The notes: generated from the letters alone by a model not told the origin. Numbered from the stretch's first letter, positions 8,875-17,940 are shown. The stretch: DNA of 64,000 bases from SSF53 sp036170535 (GCA_036170535.1 JAVHPJ010000236.1:16312-80311); one strand, 5' to 3'. Program-made: numbers and translations.

Positions 8875-11058
8875 ATGCAAAACGAACAACGAAAAGAGAA
8901 GATTCTGATTCTCGGCGGCGGCATATCCTCTTTGTGGACCGCTTACGAACTCACCCGCACGCCGGAGCTGCGCGCGCGTTATGATGTTACGCTGCTGCAA
9001 ATGGGCTGGCGTCTGGGCGGAAAACTCGCCAGCGGCAGCGATTTTCAGGATCGCATGCGCAACAAAGAACATGGCATCCACGTGTGGTTTGGTTTTTACG
9101 AGAACGCCTTTGGAAACATAAAGGAAGTGTACGAAAACCTGCAGGGCCTCTATCCCGACTATCGCTACAAAACTTACCTCGACGCGTTCAAGCCCCAGTC
9201 CTTTACGCCAATCGGCAGTTTTTCCAGAGGGGTCTACTCCTGGCGTAACGTCGACTGGCCCGTGAATCCGGGAACGCCCGGCGACGGCGCAGATCACCCG
9301 GAGCCGGTGGATCTGATCGGTCGCGTGGTTCAACTGCTCACCCATCACATTCTGGGCCAGTCCGACTCAAAAGGCGTTTCCGAGAAGCGTCCCGGCCGGC
9401 CCTCCGCGTGGTTGCGCCGCCTCCTGGATTTTACGCTGAAGCTGTTCGGCCGCGATCGCGGGCCGCGCCACTTGAGCGGCCGCCTGGACCGGCTCAAAGG
9501 GCTCATGGAGGATGCGCGCGCGCGTCGCACCGGTTTGCCTTACGGATTGGTAAAAGACATTTATAAAATACTAAAAGATATACAGTGGTTGTTTCGGATT
9601 TTCTTCGTCCGGCTGGCGCGCAAAGATCCGGACGCGTCGCCTGTTCTGAGCCTGATTGACGTGGGACTCGCCGGGCTCTGCGGACTGTTTAATCCGCGCT
9701 ACGGAATAATGAGCGACTTCAATCTGAATCGAATCAATCATCTGGATTTTCGCCAGTGGCTGATTAAGAACGGCGGCAACCGGCGAATCGTGCGCCGCAC
9801 GTCCTTTATTCGCGCGCTCTATGACACGCCCTACGCATACGAAAACGGCAGCTTGAAAAAACCCAATTTCGCCGCCGGAGCCGCGATGGGCTTCGCTTTG
9901 CGTACGGGTTTCATGTACAAAGGCAGCGTCCTGTACCTGCCGCAGGCCGGCTTTGGCGAGGCGGTGATCGCGCCGATTTACGCGGTGTTAAAGGAACACG
10001 GCGTGAAGTTTCAATTCTTCCGGAAAGTAAAACGCCTCGAGCTTTCGCCGGACAAAAATCAGATCGCGCGCGTGCACGTCGAGCGCCAGGTCGATTTGAA
10101 GAACGGCGAATACGACCCGACTCGCTATCGTGAAGACGTACAGCTGCTCTCCTGGCCAACCGAGCCCTTCTGGGAACAAATCGTCGACGGCGAAAAAATG
10201 CAGGCGGCGAAGGTTAACTGGGAATCAAATTGGAATCAATATCCCGTCGCCGGCCTGGAGTCGTACCAACAGGGCGTTGACTTTGATCGAGTCGTACTGG
10301 GCATCTCGATTGGCGCTCTGCAGCGTTTAAACGCGCAGGATGTTTCCATTTGCGAGGAACTCATTCAGGCCGAGCCGCGCTTTCGCGCGATGCTGGGCGC
10401 CGGCGGAGTGGTTGCAACAATCGGCGATCAGTTCTGGTTTCGCAAGAGTCTTGCAGAACTTGGCTGGGACCGGAAGCCGGCGTCCGTCGCCGGTCCCGAG
10501 CCCATCGACGTCTGGATCGATATGTCGCAGGTGCTCGATACGGAAGACTGGCGAAACGTTCCCGATGCTCCGCAATCTCTTCAGTATCTCACCGGACCGT
10601 TGGAAACGGAGTTGTACAAACGGCCGACCAGCGCGGCGACCACGCCGACCGAGGCGCTGGCGCTGGTTACGCGTGTCACGCAAAACTGGCTCAAGAATTA
10701 CGGGACGGTGAATTTTCCGGGGGCCGCAGTTAACGGCGGATTTGATTGGGATACGCTTTACGACGAAAAAAATGCGCGCGGTCCAGAGCGCCTGAACGCC
10801 CAGTATCTGCGCGCGAATGTCGATCCTACTGAGTGCTGCGATACGTCGTTTACAAAGTCGATCGTTTATCGCATGAAGCCCGATCAGTCGGGATTCACAA
10901 ATCTCACGCTCACCGGGACGTGGACCTACACCGGCATTAACGTGACTTGCGTGGAAGCCGCAACGATCGCCGGCAAAATGGCGGCGCGGTCTATCTGCGG
11001 TTCGCCGCGGCATATTCCTGGAGAGAACTTTATGAATTCGCAGGAGCTTGCGCCATGA
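8875..11058 (+). CDS. FAD-dependent oxidoreductase, phytoene-desaturase/amine-oxidase-like (paralogue 1)
   Basis: The 727-residue protein starts at the ATG at 8875 behind AGGAAA. An N-terminal Rossmann motif, ILILGGGISSL, is followed by a flavoprotein-type GWRLGGK. The C-terminus is DQSGFTNLTLTGTWTYTG. The family is that of FAD amine oxidases and carotenoid-type desaturases, but the roughly 700-residue length marks an uncommon subfamily. The paralogue at 12021-14150 has LAGDWV where this protein has LTGTWT, so the FAD-contacting Asp of the C-terminal GD motif is replaced by Thr; flavin binding may be altered. The gene overlaps the next one by ATGA, implying coupled translation. The substrate is unknown; a lipid or terpenoid is a guess. 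Confidence 0.78.
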   Translation: MQNEQRKEKILILGGGISSLWTAYELTRTPELRARYDVTLLQMGWRLGGKLASGSDFQDRMRNKEHGIHVWFGFYENAFGNIKEVYENLQGLYPDYRYKTYLDAFKPQSFTPIGSFSRGVYSWRNVDWPVNPGTPGDGADHPEPVDLIGRVVQLLTHHILGQSDSKGVSEKRPGRPSAWLRRLLDFTLKLFGRDRGPRHLSGRLDRLKGLMEDARARRTGLPYGLVKDIYKILKDIQWLFRIFFVRLARKDPDASPVLSLIDVGLAGLCGLFNPRYGIMSDFNLNRINHLDFRQWLIKNGGNRRIVRRTSFIRALYDTPYAYENGSLKKPNFAAGAAMGFALRTGFMYKGSVLYLPQAGFGEAVIAPIYAVLKEHGVKFQFFRKVKRLELSPDKNQIARVHVERQVDLKNGEYDPTRYREDVQLLSWPTEPFWEQIVDGEKMQAAKVNWESNWNQYPVAGLESYQQGVDFDRVVLGISIGALQRLNAQDVSICEELIQAEPRFRAMLGAGGVVATIGDQFWFRKSLAELGWDRKPASVAGPEPIDVWIDMSQVLDTEDWRNVPDAPQSLQYLTGPLETELYKRPTSAATTPTEALALVTRVTQNWLKNYGTVNFPGAAVNGGFDWDTLYDEKNARGPERLNAQYLRANVDPTECCDTSFTKSIVYRMKPDQSGFTNLTLTGTWTYTGINVTCVEAATIAGKMAARSICGSPRHIPGENFMNSQELAP

Positions 11059-12017
11059 GTACGCCGGAATACGTGAGTCTTTTGGGCTGGGGGGAAGAGT
11101 CAGTCTTACCGCCCGGCGAATTTACCAATGCCGTCACCTATGTGTTTGCAATCGAAGGCGATCGCACAAAAATGCAAAGCCTCGCGGAAAAGTACCTGAG
11201 CGCGCCCACGGGCGGCGCCATCCAGGTGGAGGCTTTTACCTCCACGCTATTATTGACCTGGACCGATGCGGCGAAACTCAGTTCGCCGGCGGAGAACATC
11301 GGCTGGACGCCGAATCGCGAGGTGATGCTGTCGTATCCGCTGATTGTCAAGCGCGGACTTGAGACCGGGCTGATGATGTGGCCGGCGATGATCTTCATCG
11401 ACAACGCGCGCGGCATGATTACCGGCCGCGAATCCTGGGGTTGGTTCAAGCAACTGGGTCAGTCGACGGCGGATCCGGAGGCGGGCTCTTTCACTCTGGA
11501 TACCATGATTTTTCCTGTGTTTAATCCGGCGACGGAAGGCCGCGTTGCGCGCCTGATCGAGGTGAAAAAGGGAAGCGCCGCTGCAGGCGCCAGCGCGCCG
11601 CGCGAGGAATCGTTTCTCGACAGCGCCGCGGCGGCATTCAGCGAGTCGGCGGCGTTTGGCAAATGGCTCTGGAAGATACTTTCGCACGCTGTGGAAGATG
11701 CGGAACTGATTCGCGACCTATGGAAAATCGGCACGGATCTCGCAGTTCCGGTAATCAACCTCAAGCAGTTTCGCGATGTGAGCGACGGCGCCCGCGCATG
11801 TTATCAGGCCATTACGAGTTCGCCCGTGCAAATGACGGCCTTTCACGGCGCCGGAATTTTATGGGGCGATTATACGGTCGATTTCACCGTTTGCGCCAGC
11901 CATCAATTTGTGAACCTCCTGGGCGTGGCCGCCAATCCCGCGCCGGTGCGCGCTGCGGCGTACCTCAAATATGACTTCCTCGCCCCTGACGGCGAAACGC
12001 TCTGGAAGGCGCCGTAA
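11055..12017 (+). CDS. Acetoacetate-decarboxylase-like (ADC-fold) protein
   Basis: The 320-residue protein has no signal peptide and starts inside the stop of the oxidoreductase (ATGA overlap). A central segment, GMITGRESWGWFKQLG, resembles the acetoacetate decarboxylase active-site region, where a Lys forms a Schiff base; the lysine here would be in WFKQLG. The second Lys of the classical KK pair is Gln. The protein is longer than normal ADC (about 250 residues), with an extra helical insertion at about 175-240. The assignment comes from pattern only. Coupling to a flavoenzyme suggests it acts on that enzyme's product, or is a binding partner. Confidence 0.5.
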   Translation: MSTPEYVSLLGWGEESVLPPGEFTNAVTYVFAIEGDRTKMQSLAEKYLSAPTGGAIQVEAFTSTLLLTWTDAAKLSSPAENIGWTPNREVMLSYPLIVKRGLETGLMMWPAMIFIDNARGMITGRESWGWFKQLGQSTADPEAGSFTLDTMIFPVFNPATEGRVARLIEVKKGSAAAGASAPREESFLDSAAAAFSESAAFGKWLWKILSHAVEDAELIRDLWKIGTDLAVPVINLKQFRDVSDGARACYQAITSSPVQMTAFHGAGILWGDYTVDFTVCASHQFVNLLGVAANPAPVRAAAYLKYDFLAPDGETLWKAP

Positions 12018-12020
12018 CGC

Positions 12021-14150
12021 TTATCCCGGAAACTCCGGATAATTAGGAATAAAGGCGGGCGCGCCGCAGATGCCGCGCGAGGCGGCCATGCCGCCTTCCA
12101 CGGCCGCTTCCGCCGAACCGCCGTTGACGCTTGATACCACCCAGTCGCCCGCGAGAAACAGATTCACAAATCCGGACTGGTCCGAACGGAGTCGGTACTG
12201 AATGCTGCCCGGCGTCGAAAGCACATAACGTTCGCTGGGATCGATATTGGCCCGCCAGTATTGATAATCAAAACGCTCATCGCCGCTGCGATTTTGCGGA
12301 TCGACCAGATAGTTGAAGTCCAGGCCGGCCGGATTTTCCGGAGCGGCGAGATTGGGCCACAAGAGTCCGCTGTTCGCCTTGAGCCACGCCAGCGCCGCCT
12401 GCTTCACGCGTGCGTTCGCCTGCGCCGGGTAAGCCGGATCGTGTACAGGCGGAACCGGCGGACCTTCCATGGCGCCGCAGAGGTATTCCACGCTGCGAAC
12501 ATTCAGCGCCGGCGGCCAGTTTTCCTGCGGCAATACATCCGACATTTCGCCCCATGTGTCAAATGGCTCAACATAAGTCGACAACATGGGCGGAACCGGA
12601 TTATCAAAGCCGAATTGTGCAAAGGGCGCGTTCATCCAGATCTGACTCGCCAGGGTTTCCACAGTGGCGATTTCGGTCGTCATCTTGCGCCAGCGCTCGT
12701 CGGCCGCGATCAGCTCCGAACAAATGAACGGCAGGCCGGCCAGCGAGACGCCCAGCACGATCTGATCAAAATCGACGCCGTTCTGGAGGATTACTTCGCC
12801 CACGTGATAATTGCACCACGCCGATTCGAAGTTCACGCCCTCGCGTTTGAGTTTTTCGCCGTCTTTGATTTGTTCCCAGCGCGGCTCGGACGGCCAGGCC
12901 GGAAGATTTTTCACTGGAAATAGCGGATCGTATTCGGCGCGCACCAGATCAGCCTGGCGCTCCAGTTCGATCGCCGCAATCGTCTTGCCGGCCGGCGCGA
13001 GTTTTAAGTTGCGCACGCGGTGGAAAAAATTGAAGCGCACTCCGCGCGCCTTGAGCACTTCGTAAAGCGGCGTAAAAATCGTGTCGCCCATGCCGGCTTT
13101 CATTTTCCACATTGGCGCGTCCTTGTAGTCCAGGACCATGCGCAAGAGTATCAGCATGCCCACGCCCGCCGCAAGCGATGCGTGCGCTTCATCCGTGCGT
13201 CCGCCGCGAAAGGCGAAGGCGAGCGAGTAGGCGGCGCGCACCGGAGCGGTCCAGGAGTTTTCTTTCAGTGCGCCGTTCTCAACAATCCAGTCCTTGAGGT
13301 TGCGATCATTGATTCGATCAAAGCCCTCGACGCCGTACGGAATCACGTCGCGCAAGAGACCCAGCGCCGCTGCGAGCGCAAAGTCCAGTCCCTGCCACAA
13401 GAACAGCGCCAGATCGTCTTTACGGGCGATTTTTTCCACAAACTCCGTATGAATCAACTCCTGGAGTTCTTCGAGAATCTTTTCAAGCAGGCGATACAAC
13501 AGCGAGCTGCGATCCGGTCGGTCGTGGCGCAAGCGCCGGGCGATGCTCTCTGCGGCCGAAAGCGCTCCGGCGGATGCGTGATGGCCGGAAGCTGCGGCGG
13601 CCTCGCGAAAATCGGCGCTGTCCGCCGCAGCCGAAGGTTTTTCCAGTTCCGACTCAAAAATAGAACCACTGATCAAATGGCGGATAAAGTTAAGCAACGC
13701 TTCGAGATAGTCTAACGCGTCGATCAGCGTCTCGCCCTGGCCCGGCGCGCCCGGCGTTTTGGGAAACGGAAAACTGCGCGGAATCCATTTGACCCCGTTT
13801 TCCGCCGGCGCGTCCTGCATCAGGGTGATCACGCGCTGGGGCTCGAAGGCGTCGGTCCAGGACTGGAAGGGATTGCCCGGCTTCTTCTTCCACTCGGCGT
13901 AACAGGCTTGAATCATGTGGAAGGCGTTGTGATACCATCCGAGGAAAACATGAATGCCATGTTCGAGAATACGATCGCCGGCGTCGCGCTGGCGGCCGGC
14001 CGCGCCTTTGCCGCCCAGGCGCCAGCCCTGCTGGTAGACGGTCACTTCGTAGCGTTTGCGCAGGTCTGCGGTCGAGCTGAGATAAAATGCAGCGCTCATT
14101 GCGCCCAGACCTCCGCCAAGAACGGCGACCTTGATCCGACGTTGCGACAT
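12021..14150 (-). CDS. FAD-dependent oxidoreductase, phytoene-desaturase/amine-oxidase-like (paralogue 2)
   Basis: The 709-residue protein starts at the ATG at 14150, directly ahead of the Rossmann motif VAVLGGGLGAMSAAFYL. It shares GWRLGGKG, EHGIHVFLGWYHNAFHM and a C-terminal DQSGFVNLFLAGDW with the gene at 8875. Here the GD motif (AGD) is intact, so this copy looks fully competent to bind FAD. It converges on the ADC-like gene with only 3 bp between stop codons, leaving no room for a terminator; read-through would give antisense RNA. The two paralogues around one ADC-like gene suggest a shared pathway. The substrate is unknown. Confidence 0.8.
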   Translation of the reverse strand: MSQRRIKVAVLGGGLGAMSAAFYLSSTADLRKRYEVTVYQQGWRLGGKGAAGRQRDAGDRILEHGIHVFLGWYHNAFHMIQACYAEWKKKPGNPFQSWTDAFEPQRVITLMQDAPAENGVKWIPRSFPFPKTPGAPGQGETLIDALDYLEALLNFIRHLISGSIFESELEKPSAAADSADFREAAAASGHHASAGALSAAESIARRLRHDRPDRSSLLYRLLEKILEELQELIHTEFVEKIARKDDLALFLWQGLDFALAAALGLLRDVIPYGVEGFDRINDRNLKDWIVENGALKENSWTAPVRAAYSLAFAFRGGRTDEAHASLAAGVGMLILLRMVLDYKDAPMWKMKAGMGDTIFTPLYEVLKARGVRFNFFHRVRNLKLAPAGKTIAAIELERQADLVRAEYDPLFPVKNLPAWPSEPRWEQIKDGEKLKREGVNFESAWCNYHVGEVILQNGVDFDQIVLGVSLAGLPFICSELIAADERWRKMTTEIATVETLASQIWMNAPFAQFGFDNPVPPMLSTYVEPFDTWGEMSDVLPQENWPPALNVRSVEYLCGAMEGPPVPPVHDPAYPAQANARVKQAALAWLKANSGLLWPNLAAPENPAGLDFNYLVDPQNRSGDERFDYQYWRANIDPSERYVLSTPGSIQYRLRSDQSGFVNLFLAGDWVVSSVNGGSAEAAVEGGMAASRGICGAPAFIPNYPEFPG

Positions 14151-14267
14151 GGCGCAGAGGGAATGTCGCGTCTGGCGACCTGTCAAGTGAAAGCGCCAGG
14201 GGTGCAAAAAGAATCGCGGAACGGATGAAAGACTTGTCAGGCTGGGTCGGCCCCTCCGGATTTCCCC

Positions 14268-14696
14268 ATGAACCCGAAGGTCCTTGATTTTGTGCAGCGC
14301 GTGGGCGCGCGGGACTTCACGGAGGGTCAGGTGCTGTTCCGCGAAGGCGACCTCCCGGACAATACCATGTACTTCATCCTCAGCGGCGAAGTCGGCATCT
14401 TCAAAAACCGACCGGGCGGCGAGCGCGAAATCAACCATCTCAGCGCGGGCGCATTTTTCGGCGAGATGGCGCTCGTGAATCAGCGTCCGCGCCTGGCGAC
14501 GGCCCGGATTGCGTCCAGAGAAGCGCGGCTTGTGGTCCTCAATAAGGAAATCCTGATGAAGCTTGCGGGCGGCAGTCCTCAATTTTTGTTTAATTTGCTC
14601 AAGTATTCGGTAACGCGTCTGCTGGCGGCCGAAGACAAGCTCCAGCGCGTTAAAGAAGAAGTGCAGGGCGCGCGCAAGGATCGGGGCCTGCGTTGA
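14268..14696 (+). CDS. Single-domain cyclic-nucleotide-binding protein (copy 1)
   Basis: The protein is 142 residues, almost entirely one cNMP-binding (CAP-like) domain. The phosphate-binding cassette is visible as GAFFGEMALVNQRPRLATA, with the Glu and Arg that contact the cyclic nucleotide ribose and phosphate. No DNA-binding helix-turn-helix follows, only a short charged helix, so it is probably a regulatory subunit acting through protein contacts. It is the first of two adjacent, related genes (40 bp apart). The ligand, cAMP or cGMP, cannot be read from sequence. Confidence 0.82.
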   Translation: MNPKVLDFVQRVGARDFTEGQVLFREGDLPDNTMYFILSGEVGIFKNRPGGEREINHLSAGAFFGEMALVNQRPRLATARIASREARLVVLNKEILMKLAGGSPQFLFNLLKYSVTRLLAAEDKLQRVKEEVQGARKDRGLR

Positions 14697-14736
14697 GCGG
14701 CAGGCTGGCGAAGCTGCTTGAGTCGGAGGGTGGCGG

Positions 14737-15150
14737 ATGTCCCTGAATATATTCGAATACGTAAACAATCTCGCTGTTGACATTCGTAAAGAAGGCGATA
14801 GCGTTTTTGACCAGGGCGACGAATCCGATGGTCGCATGTATTTCGTCGCTGAGGGCGAACTGGCGGTCATTCGCGAAATCGACGGCGAGCCGCACGAATT
14901 GAACCGACTCAAAGAAGGCGCGTTTTTCGGAGAAATGGCGATCATAAGTCGCAGCAAGCGCACCGCGACCATCAAGGTCGTCTCGAAGAAGGCGAAACTT
15001 GGCTACCTTGACGAAGAAGTCTTCATGCGCATCGGACGGACGAATCCGGTGTTCCTCTACTCGCTGCTGAAGCTCGTAATCCAGCGCATTGGCATGATCG
15101 AAGACCAGATTGACGAGGGCTTCCAGGAGCTTACGGCGCTGCGAAAATAG
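14737..15150 (+). CDS. Single-domain cyclic-nucleotide-binding protein (copy 2)
   Basis: The protein is 137 residues and homologous to the preceding gene over its whole length. The cassette GAFFGEMAIISRSKRTATI keeps the Glu and Arg of a functional cNMP pocket. A C-terminal helix (about 110-137) could form a dimer contact. There is no output domain. The two genes arose by tandem duplication and have diverged, which suggests separate partners or a heterodimer. Confidence 0.82.
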   Translation: MSLNIFEYVNNLAVDIRKEGDSVFDQGDESDGRMYFVAEGELAVIREIDGEPHELNRLKEGAFFGEMAIISRSKRTATIKVVSKKAKLGYLDEEVFMRIGRTNPVFLYSLLKLVIQRIGMIEDQIDEGFQELTALRK

Positions 15151-15152
15151 CC

Positions 15153-15167
15153 AGCGGGCTTTTTTTT
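15153..15167 (+). terminator. Weak intrinsic terminator candidate after the cNMP pair
   Basis: A 4-bp stem (AGCC/GGCT around AGCG) leads straight into a run of Ts at 15160-15167. The stem is short, so termination would be partial at best; it may separate the cNMP genes from egtB. Confidence 0.35.
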
Positions 15168-15225
15168 GGAAAAAATCGCCGGAGGCGGTAAAAAAACCGT
15201 GTCGCTTTCGCGGCGAAGCGTCTCA

Positions 15226-16506
15226 ATGTCCGGTATGGCGTTGACGGCAACGACTCCGGCGCAACCCCTCGAACGGTTCCATGCGGCACGGAGGCGAACG
15301 CGAGCCCTCTTTGAGCTTCTAATGGAGGAGGCCTTCGACGCAAGGCCCATTGAGCTGCGCCATCCGATCCGTTTCTACGAAGGTCATATCGCCGCCTTCA
15401 ACGTAAACACGCTGTCGCTGGCCGGTCTTCTGCCCGCGCGACCGGAACCGACCCTCTCGGACCTGTTTGCACGCGGCATTGATCCCGAGACGCCCGAAGA
15501 AGCGGCGCGCCTCGGCATCGCGCGGTGGCCGGAACGCCCGCATGTGGCGGAGTACGTCGCTCGCGCGGATGAGCAGGTTGCGCGGATCATCGCGGAACAT
15601 CCGGAGCATTTCGCCGTCTTCACCTGCATTGAGCACGAAGAAATGCACCAGGAGACGCTGCTGTACCTGCTGTTGCAGGCGCCGCACTCGCTCAAGCGAC
15701 GCCCGCCTGGTTACGCGCCGGAACTTTTGCAAAACACCGTTCCGACGCCGCCGTCCTTGCGGTACGTGGCGATTCCGGGCGGGACGCAGGCGCTCGGCTC
15801 TGCTGCCGCGTCCGGGCCTGGCCCCGGCGCCTTTGGCTGGGACAACGAATTCGGGTCCCTGGATGAGTTCGTCGGCGACTTTGCACTGGCGACGCGCAAA
15901 CTGACTAACGCGGACCTGCTCGCTTTTGTCAACGCGGGCGCTTACAACGATCCACGCTGGTGGTCGGAAGCGGCGTTTGCGCACATTCAAACGCGCCCCG
16001 CCCCGCCGTTCTGGCGCCAGCGCGACGGCGCCTGGTTTTTGCGGACTTTGTTTGAGGACGCTCCGCTTCCGCTGGCCGGGCCGGCGCTGGTAAGTTTTTT
16101 CGAAGCGCAAGCGCTGGCGAAATTTTTCGACGCTCGTTTGCCCACGGAGGCGGAATGGCTGCGCGCCGTCCGGACCGGCGGCGATGCGCCCATAAGCGGC
16201 GCGTGCGATTTTCAGTCGCTCGATTCGCTGCCGGTCGGCCGCGCCGATGCGCCGCGCGATGCGCGCGGCGTGGAGGAGCAAATCGGCAATGCTTGGGAAT
16301 GGACTGCGAGTCCGTTCGCGCCCTTTCCCGGTTTCGCCGCGCGCTCGTATTATCCGGGCTACTCCGCGGATTTTTTTGACAATCGGCACTTTGTCGTGAA
16401 AGGCGCGTCGGTGTATACGGCGCGCGGTCTGATTCGGACCGGGTTTCGCAATTGGTATCGGGACATGTACCCGTATGCGCTCACCGGCGTGCGACTGGCG
16501 CGCTGA
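15226..16506 (+). CDS. egtB: Ergothioneine sulfoxide synthase EgtB
   Basis: EgtB is a non-haem iron enzyme that joins a cysteine-type thiol donor and O2 to trimethylhistidine (hercynine). With the start at 15226 the protein has about 426 residues. An N-terminal DinB-like domain carries the iron-ligand pattern: a His in GHIAAF (about 54) and HEEMHQE (His137, His141). A C-terminal formylglycine-enzyme-like (SUMF1) domain contains PTEAEWLRA, GNAWEWTASPF and terminal NWYRDMYPYALTGVRLAR. It is followed 45 bp later by egtD, confirming the pathway. The thiol donor (gamma-glutamylcysteine or cysteine) is not decided here. An ATG at 15235 is an alternative start. Confidence 0.9.
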   Translation: MSGMALTATTPAQPLERFHAARRRTRALFELLMEEAFDARPIELRHPIRFYEGHIAAFNVNTLSLAGLLPARPEPTLSDLFARGIDPETPEEAARLGIARWPERPHVAEYVARADEQVARIIAEHPEHFAVFTCIEHEEMHQETLLYLLLQAPHSLKRRPPGYAPELLQNTVPTPPSLRYVAIPGGTQALGSAAASGPGPGAFGWDNEFGSLDEFVGDFALATRKLTNADLLAFVNAGAYNDPRWWSEAAFAHIQTRPAPPFWRQRDGAWFLRTLFEDAPLPLAGPALVSFFEAQALAKFFDARLPTEAEWLRAVRTGGDAPISGACDFQSLDSLPVGRADAPRDARGVEEQIGNAWEWTASPFAPFPGFAARSYYPGYSADFFDNRHFVVKGASVYTARGLIRTGFRNWYRDMYPYALTGVRLAR

Positions 16507-16551
16507 GGGCGCACGTGTACGGCGCCGCTTGCGCGCCGAGCGGAGATTCAA

Positions 16552-17511
16552 ATGCAACGCGTAGAAGAACGAAAATCAGACTCGCTGCTCGAACACGTTC
16601 GCGCCGGGTTAAGCGCAGAACCCAGGCAATTGTCGCCCGCCCTGTTTTACGACGATCTGGGCTCGCGGCTTTTTGACGCGATTTGCGAGCTGCCCTGGTA
16701 TCCCATAACGCGCGCGGAGAAAACGCAACTCCGCGAACGCTCCGCTGAAATATTCGACCACGCCCTGGGCGCGCCCTTGCATATCGTCGAGTTGGGCCCG
16801 GGCAATGGCGAGAAACTGGACATATTGCTCGAAGCCCTCGCCGGTCGACAGGCGGAGATAAACGTCGGTCTGGTGGATATCTCCGCCGCGGCTCTGGAGA
16901 CGGCTCGCGCGCGCATCGCGCCCCGCCCGGGCGTAACGGTGCAGACGCATACAGGGCTTTTCGCAGAAGGGCTCGCGGAACTCGCCGGCGAGCGGCCGTC
17001 GGACGCGCGCACCCTCGCCTTGTTTCTGGGCTCAAATATTGGGAACTTCACGCCGCCGGAGGCCGCGCAACTGCTGGCGGACATTCGCGGCAGTCTGGTC
17101 AGCGGCGATTTTCTGTTGATCGGCGCGGATCTGATCAAGGATCGGGAGGCCCTCGAACAGGCCTACGATGATCCGCTGGGACTTACGGCCGTCTTTAACA
17201 AAAACCTGCTCTTGCGTTTGAATCGAGAATTGGATGCGGATTTTGACCTTGCAAAGTTCCGTCATTGTGCGGTCTGGAACGCGGCCGAAAGCCGCGTAGA
17301 AATGCACCTGGTCAGCATTTTTGATCAGACCATCCGGATTAAATCGGGAGATTTCTCCGTCCCATTCCGGGCCGGCGAAGGCATCTGGACGGAAAGTTCG
17401 CACAAGTACACGCCCGATTCCCTGGACCGGTTGCTCGAGCCGAGCGGTTTTGAGCCTGTGGAACGGTGGAGTGCGGACGGTTTTCTGAGCGCGTTGTACC
17501 GCGCCGCGTGA
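16552..17511 (+). CDS. egtD: L-histidine N-alpha-methyltransferase EgtD
   Basis: EgtD uses three S-adenosylmethionine molecules to convert histidine to hercynine, the first step of ergothioneine synthesis. The 319-residue protein matches the usual length. Visible motifs are FYDDLGSRLFDAICELPWYP (histidine-binding side), the SAM motif VELGPGNGEKLD near 80, LFLGSNIGNF, IGADLIKD, FNKNLLLRLNRELDADFDL and the C-terminal WTESSHKY, whose Glu and Ser bind the substrate amine. It directly follows egtB. No egtA, egtC or egtE is seen in the window. Confidence 0.95.
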   Translation: MQRVEERKSDSLLEHVRAGLSAEPRQLSPALFYDDLGSRLFDAICELPWYPITRAEKTQLRERSAEIFDHALGAPLHIVELGPGNGEKLDILLEALAGRQAEINVGLVDISAAALETARARIAPRPGVTVQTHTGLFAEGLAELAGERPSDARTLALFLGSNIGNFTPPEAAQLLADIRGSLVSGDFLLIGADLIKDREALEQAYDDPLGLTAVFNKNLLLRLNRELDADFDLAKFRHCAVWNAAESRVEMHLVSIFDQTIRIKSGDFSVPFRAGEGIWTESSHKYTPDSLDRLLEPSGFEPVERWSADGFLSALYRAA

Positions 17512-17556
17512 GTTTCCGATCCGCCAACGCCAATTCCAGGCGGAGCGAAACACGGC

Positions 17557-17940
17557 ATGACCGCTCTCATTCTTGAAGATGATACGGATTGCGCGCAACT
17601 GCTATCGCGCATAGTCACCGAGGAAGGCTATGCGCCCGTGGTCTGCGCGCGCGCCGCAGACGCGATCAACGCCTTCGACGCCCATAAGCCCGAGCTCTTG
17701 CTGCTCGATATCGGCCTGCCCGGCGCGCAGGACGGCTATTACGCGCTGCGGCGCCTGCGCGCGCGACACGAGGCATTGAAGGACGGCCTCCAGCGAATTT
17801 TTCTCATGGTCTCCGCGCGCGATAACTACGGCGACATCGAGGCGGCCGTGGACTTTGGCGCCGATGGCTACATCACCAAGCCGTTCACCAAAACGGAAGT
17901 CCAGCTGAAGATTCGCGAAATTAAGATGCGTCGCGAATAA
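17557..17940 (+). CDS. Stand-alone response regulator receiver domain
   Basis: The protein is 127 residues and only a CheY-like receiver: acidic pair EDD near residue 7, phosphorylation site in LLLLDIGLPG (about Asp50) and conserved Lys in ITKPF near 108. There is no output domain, so it must signal by protein contact or act as a phosphate sink. It lies between egtD and a beta-CASP nuclease on the same strand. No histidine kinase is nearby. Confidence 0.9.
   Translation: MTALILEDDTDCAQLLSRIVTEEGYAPVVCARAADAINAFDAHKPELLLLDIGLPGAQDGYYALRRLRARHEALKDGLQRIFLMVSARDNYGDIEAAVDFGADGYITKPFTKTEVQLKIREIKMRRE

Noticed and set aside
12261..13715. Plus-strand open frames inside the second FAD oxidoreductase
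   Set aside because: They are shadows of a well-conserved flavoprotein on the minus strand.
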